This document shows positions 8,329 through 16,789 of a DNA stretch of 64,000 bases, in pieces. The DNA is taken from NCBI RefSeq assembly GCF_007859075.1, contig NZ_VOAK01000011.1, forward strand, positions 1,116,001-1,180,000. The letters are read 5' to 3'. Every line of letters begins with the position of its first letter. Positions within the stretch are counted from its first letter, which is position 1. Origin of the DNA: Gemmobacter aquaticus. Its GTDB lineage: Bacteria; Pseudomonadota; Alphaproteobacteria; Rhodobacterales; Rhodobacteraceae. The notes under the pieces were generated by a model, which worked only from the letters and a program-made list of their open reading frames with translations, did not search any database and was not told where the DNA came from. The translations under genes and the position numbers were made by a program.

Positions 8329-8973
8329 ATGCCGATGATTGACGCGACGAAGGCTCTGGTATTGACCCTGTCGCTTGGCCTTTCCGGGGCCGCTTTTGCC
8401 CAAGATGCCGCCGCCCCTGCAACGCCTGCGCCTGCGACTACGGAAGCTCCGGCCGCCCCCGCTGCTGCGCCCGCCGCCCCTGCAGCCGAGGCTCAGACCG
8501 GGCCGGGTTCGATTTACGTCAAGGAAACGTCCGGTGCATGGGAAGTGCGCTGCATGCGCGTGCCCGAGGGCAACCAGGAGCCGTGCCAGATCTATCAGCT
8601 GCTGAAAGATGCCCAAGGTGGTCCAGTGGCCGAGATCGCCGTTTTCCCGATGCCCGAGGCTGAAGAGGCTGTTGCCGGCGCGACCGTGTCGGTCCCGCTT
8701 GAAACACTTCTGACCGCACGCCTGACCATCCAGATCGACGAGAACAAGCCGCTCGCCTATTCCTATGATTTCTGCGACCAGATCGCCTGCGTCGCACGCG
8801 TCGGATTCTCGGATGCGGATCTGGCTGCCATGAAGAACGGCAAAGAGGCCAAGATCACGATCGTCCCGGCCCGCGCGCCCAACCAGAAAGTCGTTCTGAC
8901 TGCGTCGCTGGACGGTATCACCAAAGGTTATGACAGCCTGCCGCTTCCGGTTCCGCCGAAGCCGCAGAACTGA
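8329..8973 (+). CDS. Invasion-associated locus B (IalB) family protein
   Basis: The 214-aa protein has a Sec signal peptide (about residues 1-25, cut after AFA) and a 35-residue Ala/Pro spacer. The IalB-like domain follows from about 65: ETSGAWEVRCMRVPEGNQEPCQIYQLL, later YDFCDQIACVARVGF. Four cysteines suggest two periplasmic disulfides. IalB was named in Bartonella, but the family is widespread in free-living alphaproteobacteria, where its role is unclear. GAGGA at 8315-8319 supports the ATG at 8329. The gene stands alone and is closed by a strong bidirectional terminator. Confidence 0.85.
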   Translation: MPMIDATKALVLTLSLGLSGAAFAQDAAAPATPAPATTEAPAAPAAAPAAPAAEAQTGPGSIYVKETSGAWEVRCMRVPEGNQEPCQIYQLLKDAQGGPVAEIAVFPMPEAEEAVAGATVSVPLETLLTARLTIQIDENKPLAYSYDFCDQIACVARVGFSDADLAAMKNGKEAKITIVPARAPNQKVVLTASLDGITKGYDSLPLPVPPKPQN

Positions 8974-8990
8974 TCTGCCAGAACAAACGG

Positions 8991-9022
8991 AAAAAGGCCG
9001 CACCGAGGGTGCGGCCTTTTTT
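8991..9022. terminator. Bidirectional terminator between convergent genes
   Basis: A 14-bp perfect stem (AAAAAGGCCGCACC at 8991-9004 with its complement at 9008-9021) around a GAG loop has A5 on one side and T6 on the other. It can end both the IalB gene (plus) and the ketosynthase operon (minus). Confidence 0.9.
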
Positions 9023-9043
9023 CAATGGGATACGGCACTTTCC

Positions 9044-10255
9044 TTACCTGGGTTGTCGCAGTGCAATCACGGCATTCAGCCCGCCAAAGGCAAAGGCATT
9101 GGAGAGAACCGCCGTCACGCGCGCCTCTCTTGCAACGTTCGGCACCACATCCAGCGCACATTCGGGATCTGGCTCTTCATATCCAATCGTCGGGGCGATG
9201 ACGCCATCGCGGAGCGCCATGATGCAGGCAAGCAGTTCCACCGCGCCAGTTCCGCCGATCAGATGACCATGCATCGACTTGGTTGACGAAATCATCAGGC
9301 GGTCCGCATGATGGCCAAAGACATCCGCCACCGCTGCGCATTCGGTCCGGTCGTTCGCTGCCGTACCGGTGCCATGCGCGTTGATATAGCCGATATCCTC
9401 GGGGTTCAGGCCCGCATCTCTCAACGCCCCCGCAATGGCCCGCGCCGCCCCTTGTTGCGATGGCATGACAATGTCGCCCGCGTCGGATGTCATGGCAAAT
9501 CCCACAACCTCGGCCAGGATCTCTGCTCCCCGGCGGGCTGCATGCTCATACTCCTCAAAGACGAACACCGCCGCCCCCTCGCCCTGCACCATACCGTTGC
9601 GGGTAAGGCTGAACGGACGGCAGGCGTCCTTGGACATCACTCGCAGCCCCTCCCATGCCTTGATGCCACCGAAGCACAGCATGGATTCCGAGCCACCGGT
9701 GACCATCGCGCGACACATGCCCGAGCGGACCATGTGGAACGCCTGCCCCATGGCGTGATTGGACGATGCGCAAGCGGTGGATACGGTAAAGCTGGGGCCC
9801 TTGAGGTTGTACTCCATCGAAATATGCGACGCGGCCGCGTTGTTCATCAGCTTTGGCACGACAAAGGGATGGACGCGGTTCTTCCCCTCTTCATAGACCG
9901 TGCGATAGTTCTCGTCCCAGGTGTTCACCCCACCTGCGGCGGTTCCGAGCACAACACCGGTGTCATAGCCCAGATGGCCGTCAAAGTTCAGACCCGACTG
10001 GCCGATCGCCTCTTTGGCGGCGAGCAATGTGAACTGGGTAAACTTGTCGTAGAGTACGATCTGCTGGCGGTTGAAATGGCTGTCAGGGTTCCAGTTGTGC
10101 ACCTGACCGCCGATCTGGATAGAGAGCCGGTCGCGGTCGCGGATCTCCAGCGGACCGATCCCGCAACGCCCTTCCCTGAACGCGGCCAGCGTACCCTTCA
10201 CGTCATGGGCAAGCGCATTGATCGTGCCCGCCCCGGTAATGACGACTCGCTTCAT
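9044..10255 (-). CDS. Beta-ketoacyl-ACP synthase II-like (FabF/NodE type)
   Basis: The 403-aa condensing enzyme extends acyl chains on an acyl carrier protein. The catalytic triad is complete: C162 in STACASSNHA, H294 in NAHGTGT and H331 in STKSMHGHLIGG. The length and the MKRVVITGAGTINALAHD start are typical of the FabF/NodE class. It overlaps the upstream ACP gene by 4 bp (ATGA), and that gene lies 45 bp from lpxD on the same strand. The pairing with its own ACP beside lpxD suggests a specialised acyl chain, perhaps for lipid A, rather than bulk fatty acid synthesis. That role is inference; a second general fabF would be expected elsewhere in the genome. Confidence 0.88.
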   Translation of the reverse strand: MKRVVITGAGTINALAHDVKGTLAAFREGRCGIGPLEIRDRDRLSIQIGGQVHNWNPDSHFNRQQIVLYDKFTQFTLLAAKEAIGQSGLNFDGHLGYDTGVVLGTAAGGVNTWDENYRTVYEEGKNRVHPFVVPKLMNNAAASHISMEYNLKGPSFTVSTACASSNHAMGQAFHMVRSGMCRAMVTGGSESMLCFGGIKAWEGLRVMSKDACRPFSLTRNGMVQGEGAAVFVFEEYEHAARRGAEILAEVVGFAMTSDAGDIVMPSQQGAARAIAGALRDAGLNPEDIGYINAHGTGTAANDRTECAAVADVFGHHADRLMISSTKSMHGHLIGGTGAVELLACIMALRDGVIAPTIGYEEPDPECALDVVPNVAREARVTAVLSNAFAFGGLNAVIALRQPR

Positions 10256-10521
10256 GCAGCCTGCTGCCGTGAAACCAGCGACTCCACCGCCGCGATGATC
10301 GCCGCGACAGAGGAGATGTCAAAATCCGACTTGCCCGGCTCGTTCGCATTGAAGGGAACCGAGATGTCAAAGGCCTCTTCAATGGCGAAGATGCTTTCGA
10401 CAAGGCCCAGACTGTCCAGCCCGAGGTCCTGAAGCGTGTCCTCCATCCGGATGTCCGATACATCCATTACGGCCTGCTCGGCCAGAATGGCGATCACGCG
10501 ATCTTTGACGGTATGTGTCAT
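10252..10521 (-). CDS. Dedicated acyl carrier protein
   Basis: I use ATG 10521 (MTHTVKDRVIAI), 89 aa, because AGGAGG lies about 5 bases ahead of it; a GTG two codons earlier would sit inside that ribosome binding site. The phosphopantetheine serine is S37 in GLDSLGLVE, followed by the acidic recognition helix. The insertion VPFNANEPGKSDF between helices II and III makes it longer than the housekeeping ACP and closer in style to NodF or AcpXL. It is sandwiched between lpxD and the ketosynthase on the same strand and overlaps the latter by 4 bp, so it most likely serves that enzyme. Confidence 0.88.
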   Translation of the reverse strand: MTHTVKDRVIAILAEQAVMDVSDIRMEDTLQDLGLDSLGLVESIFAIEEAFDISVPFNANEPGKSDFDISSVAAIIAAVESLVSRQQAA

Positions 10522-10566
10522 GTTCACCTCCTGATCCCGTTCTACCGGGCAGATATGGGCGTCATT

Positions 10567-11646
10567 TCACAGTTTTGAAACAATTTTCTGAAGCTCGGCA
10601 ACCGTGGCGGCCAGGCGCGGCAGGCGGCGGAGTGCCTTGTTGATCTCCATCTGCGTTTCCATCTTGACGGCCGGGCTGCCGAGGATCACCCGACCTGCAG
10701 GGACATTGGTGAAAATCTTGGTCGATCCGCCTGCAATCACGTCATCGCCGACAAAGATATTGTCGCTGACCCCGCATTGTCCGGCCAGAACGACGCGATT
10801 GCCGATCCGGCTGGACCCCGCGACGCCCACCTGTCCGCAGATCAGGCTGTCATTGCCGACCTGCACGTTGTGTCCAAGATGCACGAGGTTGTCGATCTTG
10901 GTGCCGTTTCCGATGGTCGTGTCGCGGATCGTTCCCCGGTCAATCGCAGCATTGGCACCCACCTCGACATCATCGCCGATGGTCACCGATCCCAGCGAAT
11001 GGATGCGGGTCCAGCTTTGCTCGCGAATGGCGTCGCGTGCGCCAAGGGTCTCGCGAATTTCCTCGACGCCGCTTTTTTCAGGCGTGACGAAGGAAAAGCC
11101 GTCGCCACCGATAACGCAACCCGGCTGCGCGATGAACCGATCGCCGATCCGCACCCGTGCGCCAATCCGGGCGCCTTGCAGGATCAGCGCATCGGCCCCG
11201 ATTGCCGCCCCCTCGGCGATGCTGACGTGGCTTGCGATGCGCGCGCGCGGGCCGATGCGGACGCCGCGCCCGATCACGACGAAGGGGGCTATGGCCGCGC
11301 CCTCACCCAACTCTGCCGTCGGATCGATGATGGCCATGGGGTGCACACCCGGCGCGATATCGGGGCCCTCGTCCAGCATGCGACTGAGTCCGGCCATGGC
11401 AAGGCGCGAACGTGGCGCGAAAAGCGCAGCCTCCAGTCCGAGCGCCTGCCAATCGGCCCCTGGCCACAGCAGAGCCGCCTTCGCCCGGCCCTGTGACAGG
11501 CCGCCTGCGTATTTCGGATCCATCGCAAGCGCCAGATCATCCGGCCCGGCCGCCTGCGGCTCAGTCGCGCGCTGGACGATCAGATCCAGATTGCCGGCGC
11601 CCTCGGCGCCAAGCGCAAGGGCAATGTCACGAAGTGTATGGGCCAT
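10567..11646 (-). CDS. lpxD: UDP-3-O-acylglucosamine N-acyltransferase
   Basis: LpxD adds the amide-linked 3-hydroxyacyl chain to UDP-3-O-acylglucosamine in lipid A synthesis. From ATG 11646 it is 359 aa: an N-terminal uridine-binding domain (about 1-100), then left-handed beta-helix hexapeptide repeats (about 100-320) such as [20 protein letters not shown], and a C-terminal helix. The catalytic histidine is H259 in NLVHLGHNV, and the surrounding repeat is intact. The 14 residues ahead in the open frame (Arg-rich) are not LpxD-like and were dropped. The usual partners bamA, fabZ and lpxA are absent; instead it precedes the ACP/ketosynthase pair. An L,D-transpeptidase gene ends just upstream. 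Confidence 0.93.
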   Translation of the reverse strand: MAHTLRDIALALGAEGAGNLDLIVQRATEPQAAGPDDLALAMDPKYAGGLSQGRAKAALLWPGADWQALGLEAALFAPRSRLAMAGLSRMLDEGPDIAPGVHPMAIIDPTAELGEGAAIAPFVVIGRGVRIGPRARIASHVSIAEGAAIGADALILQGARIGARVRIGDRFIAQPGCVIGGDGFSFVTPEKSGVEEIRETLGARDAIREQSWTRIHSLGSVTIGDDVEVGANAAIDRGTIRDTTIGNGTKIDNLVHLGHNVQVGNDSLICGQVGVAGSSRIGNRVVLAGQCGVSDNIFVGDDVIAGGSTKIFTNVPAGRVILGSPAVKMETQMEINKALRRLPRLAATVAELQKIVSKL

Positions 11647-11702
11647 GGCACTCTCCAACGCGGGGCGCGCACGCACATATCGACGCACCCACGCAGAAAG
11701 AT

Positions 11703-13304
11703 TTAGCCGTGTTGGCCGCCCGGCACCACCCCGGCATCGATCAGCGCATCATAGATCCGCTCATCGCGGCCATAGATATCACGCCGATAGTTCATGCCGC
11801 CCCGCACGTCGGGAAATGCGGTGAAATACACCAGATGAACCGGCACATGCTGTTGCAATTTGACCGCCTGCTCACGGCCACTGTCGAGCGCCTTCTTAAA
11901 ATCCCCTTCAGGATCAGCGCTTTGCACGGCCAAAAGCGCGTGGGCAAACTCAAACGGTTGACCCAGGCGTATGCAGCCGTGTGAGAAGGCACGCACCTCG
12001 CGATCGAACAGCGACTTTGATGGCGTGTCGTGCAGATAGATGTTCCACTGGTTCGGGAACATGAACTTCACAAGTCCGAGTGCATTCGCATCCGAGGGTG
12101 GTTGACGCATCGAGAACGGGAAGTTCGCGGCCGTGTACTTGCCAAAATTGATCGACCCTCGGTCGATCACGCGCCCATTGCGGTCCACGATCTTCAGATG
12201 CCCGGCTGCATTGGGGTTCTTCTTCAGCAGCGGCAGATATTCCTTCGTCGTGATCGACCGTGGCACCGACCAGCTTGGGTTCACCACCATGTACTCCATC
12301 TCGTCGGAGAACTCGGGCGTGCGCTGGTCAGGAACGTCCTTGCCGATCACGGCACGGGTCACGAAGGTTTCCTTCCCGTCATCGATGATGCGGGCCGTGA
12401 AATCCGTAAGATTGACCCAGATGTGCCTGCGCCCGCGGTCCATGTTGACCCAGCGTTCGCGCTCCAGCGCGACGATGATCGACTTCAATCGCTCTTCTGG
12501 GGCTACGTTGAGCGCGGTGATGGTAATCTCGTCAAGCTTGCCATCGGGATCGAGGCCATGCGCAATCTGAAAGCGCTGAACTGCTTTCTGCACCTCGGCA
12601 TCATAGTCCTGCGTGGCAGAGAGGCGCAGATACCCCATCGACACCAGACGATCGCGCAAGGCTACCACAGCCGCACCGCTGTCACCCGGCTGCAGCGGAG
12701 TGTCTGCCAGTGTTGGCCCCCACCCGCCGGCGGCGATCGTGCCATCAATCCGCAGCTTGGCCTTGATAAGCTGGGCATAGCTGGGCGACGCCGGTGCAAG
12801 GGTCGACAGGAACGCGCCCAGGTCATCGCCGGTCAGCCGTTCCAGTGCAAGCTGCGGGTCGATGCGCGGCACCTCGCGCACAATCCCCGCATCAACCTTC
12901 TTTGGCTGCAGCACCCCGCCATGCAGATCGTGCACATAGCTCAGATAGGCGCGGGTCATCCGCACCTCCAGCCTGCCGCGGTCGCCTTCGGTCTGCGCCG
13001 AACGGAACGCGTCCGTCAACGCGCGCGCATCATAGCGCTGCACGGCCAACCCCTGATCCGACGCATGGGCAATCGCCGACAGAAATGCGTTTCTCCGCTC
13101 CGCATCCTGCGGACCGGTCCAGATCGGGGCATAGTTGCGTGCGGCATAAAAGGCCGAGATCACCTCGTCCTGATCCGCTGCTGCAATCGCGACTGACTGC
13201 ACAAAGGGCGAGACCTGCGCCTGTGCGACCGAGAGGGGCGCCAAAGTTAGCAATGCAGAAAGAACTATCTGGGAAAAGGTGACGGCGGGGAAAGTCGTAG
13301 TCAT
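11703..13304 (-). CDS. YcbB/LdtD-type L,D-transpeptidase
   Basis: From ATG 13304 the protein is 533 aa, with a signal peptide ([19 protein letters not shown], cut after AQA near residue 30). A long N-terminal scaffold region follows, then a peptidoglycan-binding domain at about 220-280 ([23 protein letters not shown]) and a YkuD catalytic domain at about 300-470. The active-site motif HGCIRLG places the nucleophile at C444. Enzymes of this type form 3-3 crosslinks in peptidoglycan or attach proteins to it in the periplasm. The 74-residue extension of the open frame upstream lacks a signal peptide and was not used. GAGG sits 5 bases ahead of the start, next to a hairpin. The divergent neighbour is also a cell-wall enzyme. 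Confidence 0.9.
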   Translation of the reverse strand: MTTTFPAVTFSQIVLSALLTLAPLSVAQAQVSPFVQSVAIAAADQDEVISAFYAARNYAPIWTGPQDAERRNAFLSAIAHASDQGLAVQRYDARALTDAFRSAQTEGDRGRLEVRMTRAYLSYVHDLHGGVLQPKKVDAGIVREVPRIDPQLALERLTGDDLGAFLSTLAPASPSYAQLIKAKLRIDGTIAAGGWGPTLADTPLQPGDSGAAVVALRDRLVSMGYLRLSATQDYDAEVQKAVQRFQIAHGLDPDGKLDEITITALNVAPEERLKSIIVALERERWVNMDRGRRHIWVNLTDFTARIIDDGKETFVTRAVIGKDVPDQRTPEFSDEMEYMVVNPSWSVPRSITTKEYLPLLKKNPNAAGHLKIVDRNGRVIDRGSINFGKYTAANFPFSMRQPPSDANALGLVKFMFPNQWNIYLHDTPSKSLFDREVRAFSHGCIRLGQPFEFAHALLAVQSADPEGDFKKALDSGREQAVKLQQHVPVHLVYFTAFPDVRGGMNYRRDIYGRDERIYDALIDAGVVPGGQHG

Positions 13305-13313
13305 GACAACCTC

Positions 13314-13336
13314 GGTCGGGAAAACTTCTCCCGACC
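13314..13336 (-). promoter_or_regulatory. Hairpin in the leader of the L,D-transpeptidase gene
   Basis: GGTCGGGA (13314-13321) and TCCCGACC (13329-13336) form a perfect 8-bp stem with a 7-base loop. On the minus strand it ends directly against the GAGG ribosome binding site of the gene starting at 13304. It could affect ribosome access or mRNA stability; no T-tract follows, so it is not a terminator. Confidence 0.4.
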
Positions 13337-13632
13337 ATTTCGGATTTCTGCAGAGGTGTAAATTCACATCCGGCGAATGCGTGGCGGAAATGCCATGAAA
13401 AGGAACAGGTGATGTTACCAATCCGCAACAAGGCGTCAGCAAAGCGATTTTCGTCGGTTCCGGCCTGGGGCTTTCAGCAATTCTTTGCCGATCAGCCGTC
13501 CATTTCGCACCTGCGGCAAAATCCACGCTTCTGTTACGATTCGTCCTGTGGCATACAATATCTGCACTTGGGGATAAGTGGCAGTAACCGCAGGTACATG
13601 CGGTACTAAGGAAGACTGAGGGACAGGCTTAG
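13337..13632. other. Divergent intergenic region, no gene seen
   Basis: About 300 bp separate the L,D-transpeptidase (minus) from the MepK-like gene (plus). It is more AT-rich than its surroundings and must hold both promoters. TACAAT at about 13554 is -10-like for the plus gene, but no good -35 box accompanies it. A 66-codon open frame at 13409-13609 has no ribosome binding site or recognisable composition and is not called. Confidence 0.5.
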
Positions 13633-14202
13633 ATGACCAGCTCTGCGAAGACCAGCTTCACGCGGCGAGGCCTTCTTGGCGCGTTTGCAGCAACTGCTGT
13701 TGTTGCCGCTCCAACCTATTCCAACGCATTTGGCCTGCTGCGGGGCGCGGGCGACATTCGCCGCATCCGCATGTACTCGGGTCGGACGGGCGAAAGCATC
13801 GACACGATTTACTGGATCGAAGGCAAGTACATCAAGGAAGTGCTGAAGGAGATCACCTACTTCATGCGCGACTGGCGCACCGACGACCAGCACACGATGG
13901 ACCCACGCAATGTTGACATCATGGCCGCTGCACACCGCCTGATGGACGTCTCGGAACCCTATATGCTTCTGTCGGGCTACCGCAGCCCGGCGACCAACGC
14001 GATGCTTCGGTCGAAGTCCGGCGGCGTTGCCAAGAACTCGCTTCACCTGCAAGGGATGGCTGCGGACCTGCGTCTGAAATCGCGCTCTGTCGGCCAGATG
14101 GCCCGTGCCGCGGAAACCTGCGCGTCGGGTGGTGTCGGTCGTTATTCGGGCTCGGGTTTCGTACACATGGATTGCGGCCCCGTGCGTCATTGGGGCGGCT
14201 GA
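13633..14202 (+). CDS. Tat-exported MepK/YcbK-like (DUF882) murein endopeptidase
   Basis: The 189-aa protein carries a twin-arginine signal (FTRRGLLGAFAATAVVA, residues 9-25) and a DUF882/peptidase M15-like domain. The zinc ligands expected for this fold are visible: H138 and D145 in NSLHLQGMAADL, and H178 in FVHMDCG; the LSGYRSPATN motif is at 113-122. E. coli MepK cleaves 3-3 crosslinks and, from memory, some DUF882 proteins do likewise. It faces the L,D-transpeptidase that would make such links across the shared promoter region, a sensible make-and-break pairing. A terminator follows at 14231. Confidence 0.88.
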   Translation: MTSSAKTSFTRRGLLGAFAATAVVAAPTYSNAFGLLRGAGDIRRIRMYSGRTGESIDTIYWIEGKYIKEVLKEITYFMRDWRTDDQHTMDPRNVDIMAAAHRLMDVSEPYMLLSGYRSPATNAMLRSKSGGVAKNSLHLQGMAADLRLKSRSVGQMARAAETCASGGVGRYSGSGFVHMDCGPVRHWGG

Positions 14203-14230
14203 GGTCGACCCGATCCACGCGATGAAGAAC

Positions 14231-14258
14231 GGGCGCCCTGAGGCGCCCTTTTCTTTTT
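14231..14258 (+). terminator. Intrinsic terminator after the MepK-like gene
   Basis: GGGCGCC (14231-14237) and GGCGCCC (14242-14248) flank a CTGA loop, followed by TTTTCTTTTT. It acts in the plus direction. The convergent rlmE gene ends 5 bp beyond the T-tract. Confidence 0.82.
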
Positions 14259-14262
14259 CGGG

Positions 14263-15027
14263 CTACTCTTCGTCTGCGTCTTCGTCGGCAGCGGCGATCT
14301 GACGGCCACGATACCCCATGGCAACGACGAATTTTTCCGAGCTGTCCGAACGGCTTGCCGGTGGCTTCACATTGGCGACCTTGCGGAAGTTCTTCTTGAG
14401 AACAACCTGCATTTCGTTCTCGGCACCGCCTGCCAGCACCTTGGCGACAAAGGTTCCCTCATCTTCCAGCACGTCAAAGGCAAAGGCCAGGGCCGCCTCG
14501 ATCAAAGCGATGATGCGCAGGTGGTCGGTTCCCTTGTGGCCCGAGGCGGCGGCGGCCATGTCGCTCATGACCACGTCGGCGCGACCGCCGAGCCAAGCCT
14601 TCACCTGATCGTCGGCCCCATCGGACAGGAAGTCGAGCTGATGGATCTCGGCCCCCGCGATCGGCTCGACCTCTTGCAAGTCGACACCAAGAACCCGCCC
14701 CTGCGGCTTTTTGGGGTTTTCGCCAAGCGCGTTCACACGAGGGACCGCCACCTGGCACCACCCACCCGGAGCGCAGCCAAGATCGACCACGCGCGCGCCA
14801 GGTTTCAGAAACCCGTACCGGTCATCCAGTTCCATGATCTTGTAGGCGGCACGTCCACGATACCCCTCTCGCTTGGCGCGCTGGACATAAGGATCGTTCA
14901 ACTGCCGCTCCAGCCAGAGCGTCGACGAGAGCTTGCGCCCCTTGGCAGTCTTGACCTTGACGCGCAAATCGCGCTGGCCGCGACCGGATGTATTCTTGCC
15001 GTCGCCGGATTTGCCAGGTGTTTTCAT
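14263..15027 (-). CDS. rlmE: 23S rRNA (uridine-2552-2'-O)-methyltransferase
   Basis: The 254-aa RlmE/RrmJ enzyme methylates U2552 in the A-loop of 23S rRNA with SAM. The SAM-binding [11 protein letters not shown] is at about 80-90. The K-D-K-E catalytic tetrad is visible: K63 (AAYKIMELD), D156 (VVMSDMA), K196 ([10 protein letters not shown]) and the glutamate of SSEKFVV. The N-terminal 35 residues are basic and loosely structured, and the C-terminus is acidic (ADEDADEE); both are extensions beyond the E. coli enzyme. It overlaps the upstream Ppx/GppA gene by 4 bp (ATGA), so the two are translated as a pair. Confidence 0.93.
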   Translation of the reverse strand: MKTPGKSGDGKNTSGRGQRDLRVKVKTAKGRKLSSTLWLERQLNDPYVQRAKREGYRGRAAYKIMELDDRYGFLKPGARVVDLGCAPGGWCQVAVPRVNALGENPKKPQGRVLGVDLQEVEPIAGAEIHQLDFLSDGADDQVKAWLGGRADVVMSDMAAAASGHKGTDHLRIIALIEAALAFAFDVLEDEGTFVAKVLAGGAENEMQVVLKKNFRKVANVKPPASRSDSSEKFVVAMGYRGRQIAAADEDADEE

Positions 15028-16166
15028 TTGTAAGGTCCGTCTCCAAGAACGCCATCGGCGCTCATCTGTGCGTATAGAAGCCCCTCGCGCAGGCCACGGT
15101 CGGCGACGGACAGCCGGTCCGTCGGCCAGATCCGCATCAACGCCTGAAGGATCGCGGCGCCCGACATGATCAGCGCGTGCCGGTCTCGGCCGATACGCGG
15201 ATCAGTGCGTCGCCCCTCGGGGCCAAGGGAAAGATAGTCACGAATGACCGTGTCGATCTGATCCGAGGTCATGGAAAGACCATCGACCTTTGTGCGGTCA
15301 TAGCGGCGCAGACCGAGGAAACTTGCGGCCACTGTCGTGACGGTGCCCGAGGTGCCGATGATCTGAAACCCCTCACGCGGGTTTTCCGAGTTGTAGGGCG
15401 AAAAGCTTGCGAGGTTTTCCTCGAAGAACCAGCTCATCAGGGCAAAACGCGCGGCGTCATCCTCGACATCGTTGAACTGGTCCTTCAGCGTGGCGACGCC
15501 AAGCGGAACCGAAATCCAGTCGACGACGCGGGCCGAGGGCAGATCATCGCGCGGCGTGAAACCTGCATGCAGCCGCATGATCGCCCGCGACCGATCCTCG
15601 GGTGGCACCGCCGAGAGGTCGATCCAGACCAGTTCGGTTGATCCACCGCCGATATCCACCACCAGAAGCTGCTCGGTCCTTCGCGACACAAGCGGCGCGC
15701 AAGAGATCACGGCAAGGCGCGCCTCTTCCTCAGGCGCAATGATCTCGACCGTCAGCCCGGTTTCACGGCGGATCTGGCGCATGAAATCGCGCGAATTCCG
15801 TGCGCGCCGGCAGGCCTCGGTCGCGACCAGACGCATTCGTGTCACGCCATGCTTTTCGATCTTTTTCTGGCAGATCCGCAAGGCCTGCACTGTTCGCCCC
15901 ATAGAGGCGCGCGACAGTCGGCCCGAGGCTTCAAGCCCCACGCCAAGCTGGACAGTCTTGGAAAAGCTGTCCACCACCTGAAACTGGCTGCCCTTCGGTT
16001 GGGCAATCAGCATCCGGCAACTGTTTGTCCCCAGATCGAGCGCCGCATAGAGATGCGGACCCGGCTGGGCGGATCGAGGGGCCGACGGTTCGACCGCGCG
16101 CGCCGGTGTTTCATCGGCTGCGGGCTGCGGGATCGCGTCCTCCCCTCGGGGACGCTCGGGCGCCAT
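15024..16166 (-). CDS. Ppx/GppA-family exopolyphosphatase
   Basis: The 380-aa ASKHA-fold phosphatase acts on polyphosphate and/or pppGpp. The phosphate-1 motif [16 protein letters not shown] is at about 40-55. The second motif [13 protein letters not shown] lies near 170-182, and [12 protein letters not shown] near 268. An N-terminal 35-residue stretch rich in Pro, Ala and Glu precedes the domain and is probably disordered. It has only the core domain; the long C-terminal domain of E. coli Ppx/GppA is missing, as in many alphaproteobacterial members. GGAGGG lies 6 bases ahead of the ATG. It forms an operon with rlmE. Confidence 0.9.
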   Translation of the reverse strand: MAPERPRGEDAIPQPAADETPARAVEPSAPRSAQPGPHLYAALDLGTNSCRMLIAQPKGSQFQVVDSFSKTVQLGVGLEASGRLSRASMGRTVQALRICQKKIEKHGVTRMRLVATEACRRARNSRDFMRQIRRETGLTVEIIAPEEEARLAVISCAPLVSRRTEQLLVVDIGGGSTELVWIDLSAVPPEDRSRAIMRLHAGFTPRDDLPSARVVDWISVPLGVATLKDQFNDVEDDAARFALMSWFFEENLASFSPYNSENPREGFQIIGTSGTVTTVAASFLGLRRYDRTKVDGLSMTSDQIDTVIRDYLSLGPEGRRTDPRIGRDRHALIMSGAAILQALMRIWPTDRLSVADRGLREGLLYAQMSADGVLGDGPYK

Positions 16167-16448
16167 GATCGCCCTCCATATGTGGTTACCTCCACGGTAG
16201 ACGCGATGTGACGTCCGCGCAAGCGCCGATCCCGTGCCCGGGGCGGTGGCGTCGCGGCAGATGAAGAAATCTCATGCTTTTCATGCAGCTTTTTCCGAAA
16301 CTGGCCCCTCCACCTGTGGCGGAGTTGCCGGTAAAAGAGGCGCGCGGTTACCGCTGTCGCTTGCTGCGCGGGACATGTCGAAAACCGACACCGGATGCGT
16401 CGCAGGCGGGCATAGAACGTGTGTCATGAAGATGAGGGGAATCAGCCG

Positions 16449-16745
16449 ATGCCAGAGGTCACAATCGTCTACTGGCGCGACATCCCGGCCCAGGTGATCG
16501 TGGGCAAGGGACGGCGGGGCGCAAAGGCGCAACTGTCCGAGCGCTTTGAACAGGCGATCGACCGCTGTGCCATGAAGGTGGGGGCAAAGGATGCCGACGC
16601 CTATCTGGCCGAGTGGCGCAAGGCTGCCCCCTTCGAGGCCGAGGGCGAGGCGGAGGAACTGGCGAAAGCCTGGGCCGCCCGGCTTGAGGCTGATTATGAC
16701 ACCGCGCGCCTTAAAGCGCTGATCGATGCCGAGGGCCGGGCCTGA
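16449..16745 (+). CDS. 98-aa 'virulence factor' family (PF13769-like) protein
   Basis: I start at ATG 16449 (MPEVTIVYWRDIPAQVIVGKGRR), with GAGGGGA ahead of it. The protein begins with a beta-strand and a conserved-looking YWRDIPAQV motif, then becomes helical and acidic. From memory, proteins labelled 'virulence factor' with this start occur beside MetF-like and corrinoid methyltransferase genes in Rhodobacterales, as here, so the label says little about function. It is the first gene of a plus-strand C1 cluster, with 44 bp to the next start. A small adaptor or chaperone for the corrinoid system is possible, but nothing in the sequence proves it. Confidence 0.75.
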   Translation: MPEVTIVYWRDIPAQVIVGKGRRGAKAQLSERFEQAIDRCAMKVGAKDADAYLAEWRKAAPFEAEGEAEELAKAWAARLEADYDTARLKALIDAEGRA

Positions 16746-16789
16746 CCGCCTTGTCCGACAGCCGCACCCATAGCCTCAGGAGCCGCCTC

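Noticed and set aside
13409-13609. 66-codon frame in the divergent gap
   Set aside because: No ribosome binding site, odd composition, and the region must hold two promoters.
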